From Campylobacter volucris (GTDB lineage: Bacteria; Campylobacterota; Campylobacteria; Campylobacterales; Campylobacteraceae), in contig NZ_VOWJ01000031.1 in NCBI RefSeq assembly GCF_008011665.1, positions 163,720 through 227,719 of the forward strand: a DNA stretch of 64,000 nt. The letters are read 5' to 3'. Below are positions 61,865 to 64,000 of the stretch, in pieces. A model generated the notes under the pieces. It worked only from the letters and a program-made list of their open reading frames with translations. It did no database searches and was not told where the DNA came from. The translations under genes and the position numbers were made by a program. Within the stretch, counting starts at the first letter, position 1. Each line of letters starts with the position of its first letter.

Positions 61865-62614
61865 TTAATTACTAAAATATTTAGTAAATTTTTCTTGATA
61901 TTTTTCTTCTAATTTATCATATAAATTTTGAATTTCATTAAGAAATTTCTCATTTCTATATGCTTTCATAGTCATAGAATTTATTTCTTGGAATGCAAAA
62001 AAATCAAATTTTTCTTCGTGCGTTAATTCTTCAAGATAAATTACTTTACCATAATGATTATAAGTATATTCCTTAAGAGTATTTTCAATAATTTCTAAAG
62101 CTTTAAAAACAAAAATCATAATAGGTTCTTTTCTTAAAATTTGAGTATTTTCTTCAAATTCTTTTATAAATTCATCATTTTTCCTATGTGTGATCGTACA
62201 ATAATGTTTTTGCGCATCTTTATAAAAGATATCAAACAAAGCACATGGTTTTACCCCTAAAAAATTTCCATCAAAATCAACTTTAGGGTAATATGGATAA
62301 AGTTTGCATATCAAAGGTCTTAAGCTATGTGGATTGCAAAGTCCATTCAAATCACATTTTGCAAAGTAAATATTGATATTTTTTCCATTTTTTAAAGTAA
62401 GCGTGTTGGCTTTTCCATTTTCTAAATATGTATTACCTGCTTGTCTTAAAGAAAGATATTCTATCTCTAACATCGGTAAAATCACTGCACTTGATTTATT
62501 AAATTTAAAATATTGTGCGTATATATTATGACAACAACCACCATTACAAGTTTTATAACACTGCGGTGCAAAAATAAATTCTTTATCATGTAAAGTATCA
62601 AAAAAATTTTTCAT
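61865..62614 (-). CDS. Cys-rich YkgJ-type putative iron/zinc cluster protein
   Basis: 249 residues, no signal peptide. The first 135 residues hold the pattern of the YkgJ/FliB family (CxxxCNGGCCHNIY at about 18-31, then CDLNGLCNPHSLRPLICKLYP and PCALFD): eight Cys in the order typical of UPF0153 proteins, thought to bind an Fe-S or zinc site. The rest is helical and charged. FliB methylates flagellin lysines in Salmonella, but whether this one does is unknown. It follows the DUF2920 gene by 2 bases. Confidence 0.8.
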   Translation of the reverse strand: MKNFFDTLHDKEFIFAPQCYKTCNGGCCHNIYAQYFKFNKSSAVILPMLEIEYLSLRQAGNTYLENGKANTLTLKNGKNINIYFAKCDLNGLCNPHSLRPLICKLYPYYPKVDFDGNFLGVKPCALFDIFYKDAQKHYCTITHRKNDEFIKEFEENTQILRKEPIMIFVFKALEIIENTLKEYTYNHYGKVIYLEELTHEEKFDFFAFQEINSMTMKAYRNEKFLNEIQNLYDKLEEKYQEKFTKYFSN

Positions 62615-62616
62615 AT

Positions 62617-63876
62617 TTATCCTTTAATTTTAGATTTTTGTATATCTAATAATATTTTATCATCCTCTTCTTTAAAAGTATAAGTTAAATCATCGCATTT
62701 ATATGAAATTTCTTTTTTACAAGTTTTATCTTGTAAAGGTTCTTTTAAAATTTCATTTAAATGTTTTTTTATGAGTAGCTTCATAGGTATACCACAACCA
62801 TGCTCTAAATTTTTAATAAATTTTCCATCTATTTCTTTTTCACTTGTTATTTTAGTAAAATCAATTTCAAATCCTAAATCTTTTAAAATACCAAAATATT
62901 CTTCTCTTTCTTCTAAAGGAACATATTGATCAAATTTAGAATGATAAGCGATGTATTTTGGTTTTGGATAAAGGCTTTGAATTTTTAAATGTTCTTTATT
63001 TAATGGTTCTCTTATTATTTTTCTAGCATTGGAAAAATAATTCGGAGATTGTTTGTTTGTGGTCCAATAGGTTTTTTCACAAGCGCAAAGTCTGATATTG
63101 TTAAAAAAATTAAAAGTACCAAAACAAGCATACTTTGTAAAATCAACTTCTTTGCCAAATCCTATATATCTCCACGCATCATCATTTAGAGTCATATGTG
63201 AAGAATTATCTAAAATAGCATCCACATTCCAAGGAGCTATTTTGGCACATAAAAGCGCCATATAAGCTCCATGTGAAACTCCTACTAAAATAGTTTTAAA
63301 TCTTTCTTTAGCTGTTTTAAATGGAGGATTGGCTTTGATATAAAGTAAAGTATTAATTACATCCATAGTTTGCATAATACCATAATTTTGATATTCATCT
63401 TTAGTTGGCCGCAAACTCACACTTAAATCTAAATAATAGCTTCTATTAAGCTCCCAGTTATTTTTCATATCAGTAATTTTTTTATTAAGATAATCCATAG
63501 CAGGATAAAATTCTTCAAAAGTATTTAGTTTTTGTATATCATAAGGAATTTTGATATTTAAAGCTTTTAAGCTAGCTTCAAATATAAGTTTATCTATATT
63601 GTCTAAATAAAATTTAGCTCCAGTTTGGGGACGATTTCCTATGCAATGGTAGTCCATACTTACAACAGCCACATTATACCTAGAAGCAAAATATTGCATA
63701 TTAAATTCTAATACAGGATCACTCATATCAGCACCAAGACCTTGTATAATACAAACTAAAGCTTCTATTTCTTTACTATCATCATAAATGAGTTTAAACT
63801 CAACCTTAGATTCTCTTTTTATATTTAATTCTACATCATCACAAGAATTGATTTCATAAGTTTTATTGATTATCAT
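62617..63876 (-). CDS. DUF2920 ('617 family') alpha/beta-hydrolase-like protein
   Basis: 419 residues, no signal. An alpha/beta hydrolase core: EALVCIIQGLGAD (oxyanion-type start, about 42-54), nucleophile elbow GVSHGAYMAL (G-x-S-x-G, Ser about 203), a likely Asp near KFDQYVPLEE (about 317) and His in LEHGCGIP (about 362). Several copies exist in Campylobacter, some in the flagellar glycosylation locus, and many carry phase-variable G tracts; this copy has none. The activity is unknown; acting on a sugar-linked ester is a guess. A second copy follows upstream. Confidence 0.85.
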   Translation of the reverse strand: MIINKTYEINSCDDVELNIKRESKVEFKLIYDDSKEIEALVCIIQGLGADMSDPVLEFNMQYFASRYNVAVVSMDYHCIGNRPQTGAKFYLDNIDKLIFEASLKALNIKIPYDIQKLNTFEEFYPAMDYLNKKITDMKNNWELNRSYYLDLSVSLRPTKDEYQNYGIMQTMDVINTLLYIKANPPFKTAKERFKTILVGVSHGAYMALLCAKIAPWNVDAILDNSSHMTLNDDAWRYIGFGKEVDFTKYACFGTFNFFNNIRLCACEKTYWTTNKQSPNYFSNARKIIREPLNKEHLKIQSLYPKPKYIAYHSKFDQYVPLEEREEYFGILKDLGFEIDFTKITSEKEIDGKFIKNLEHGCGIPMKLLIKKHLNEILKEPLQDKTCKKEISYKCDDLTYTFKEEDDKILLDIQKSKIKG

Positions 63877-63890
63877 TGTTAGTCTTTATT

Positions 63891-64000
63891 TTAAATTATT
63901 TCCAAAACAAATTTATCATCTTTATCCTTAAAAGTAAAAACTTTGTTTTTACAAGGATAACTTATACTATCTTCTTTCATACTAAAGGTTTTATCTTTTA
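63891..64000 (-). CDS. Second DUF2920 gene, C-terminal end only (runs off the window)
   Basis: The minus strand is open from the window end to TAA at 63891-63893, reading ...DKTFSMKEDSISYPCKNK then VFTFKDKDDKFVLEII. The end of the neighbouring DUF2920 protein reads DKTCKKEISYKCDDLTYTFK...DDKILLDI, the same pattern, so this is a tandem paralogue transcribed in the same direction. 14 bases separate it from the next gene's start, so both probably share a transcript. Confidence 0.75.
   Translation of the reverse strand, partial: KDKTFSMKEDSISYPCKNKVFTFKDKDDKFVLEII

Noticed and set aside
1..64000. CRISPR arrays, insertion sequences or prophage genes
   Set aside because: No regularly spaced repeats, transposase, integrase other than XerH, or phage structural genes were found; the decayed zone near tRNA-Gly has no recognisable mobility gene.

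Overview
The window is strongly AT-rich, densely packed chromosomal DNA from a Campylobacter, most likely a relative of C. lari. Three things point there. Gene blocks keep the order known from Campylobacter: flgA-ubiX-coaD-tmk-hisS-speA; rpoN-lptB-tsaE facing argG-rplI-hslV-hslU-era; fliT-like-fliS-fliD-flaG-ubiD-hemC-fxsA-proS-hemA-ispB; kefB-hspR-cbpA facing htrA-cprR-cprS; and hypF-hypB-hypC-hypD-hypE-hypA. XerH replaces XerC/XerD. DUF2920 ('617 family') genes close the window. The species call is inference.

Layout. 1-6674: the 3' end of metG, a MurF-N-like hypothetical, an AcfC-like binding protein, YceI, queC facing ybeY, a DUF3298-like lipoprotein-sized exported protein, a rhomboid protease and a SixA-like phosphatase. 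6675-10919: an AT-rich intergenic stretch holding a probable difH recombination site at 6879-6906, then xerH, murA and moeA. 10920-13591: a decay zone around tRNA-Gly(GCC), with two small genes behind a sigma-54 promoter, a remnant of a C39-type peptidase, an unrecognised frameshifted relic, and a large pseudogene with about five frameshifts. 13592-20119: flgA to speA, then murG. 20112-23357 (minus): yggS, rpoN, lptB, tsaE and an S4-domain gene. 23468-29703 (plus): argG, rplI, hslVU, era, a PilN/PilO-like membrane pair, and rnpB. 29704-40800 (minus): flagellar cap genes, haem and quinone genes, and small conserved genes. 40803-50208: HAD phosphatase, kefB, hspR/cbpA chaperone genes, htrA, the cprRS two-component system and a UvrD-like helicase. 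50264-58503: tpx, then msrA and the complete hyp hydrogenase-maturation set, headed by an unusual second HypF-like protein. 58604-64000: a Tat-type exported dipeptidase E, a YgjP-like metalloprotease, a MATE exporter, an acyl carrier protein, a Cys-rich YkgJ-like protein, and two tandem DUF2920 genes (the second cut by the window end).

Working together: rpoN (20740-21987) encodes the sigma factor that would read the GG-N10-GC promoter at 11375-11392, and a sigma-28 type promoter precedes flaG-fliD-fliS. UbiX (14257-14838) makes the prenylated flavin that the UbiD enzyme (33061-34854) needs. HypA-F insert Ni and Fe(CN)2CO into [NiFe] hydrogenase. HspR, CbpA, HtrA, HslVU and MsrA form a protein-quality and stress set. 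The strongest candidates for something under-described are the degenerate HypF paralogue, the DUF2920/YkgJ/ACP cluster, the difH site, and the sigma-54 associated small genes next to decayed relatives.
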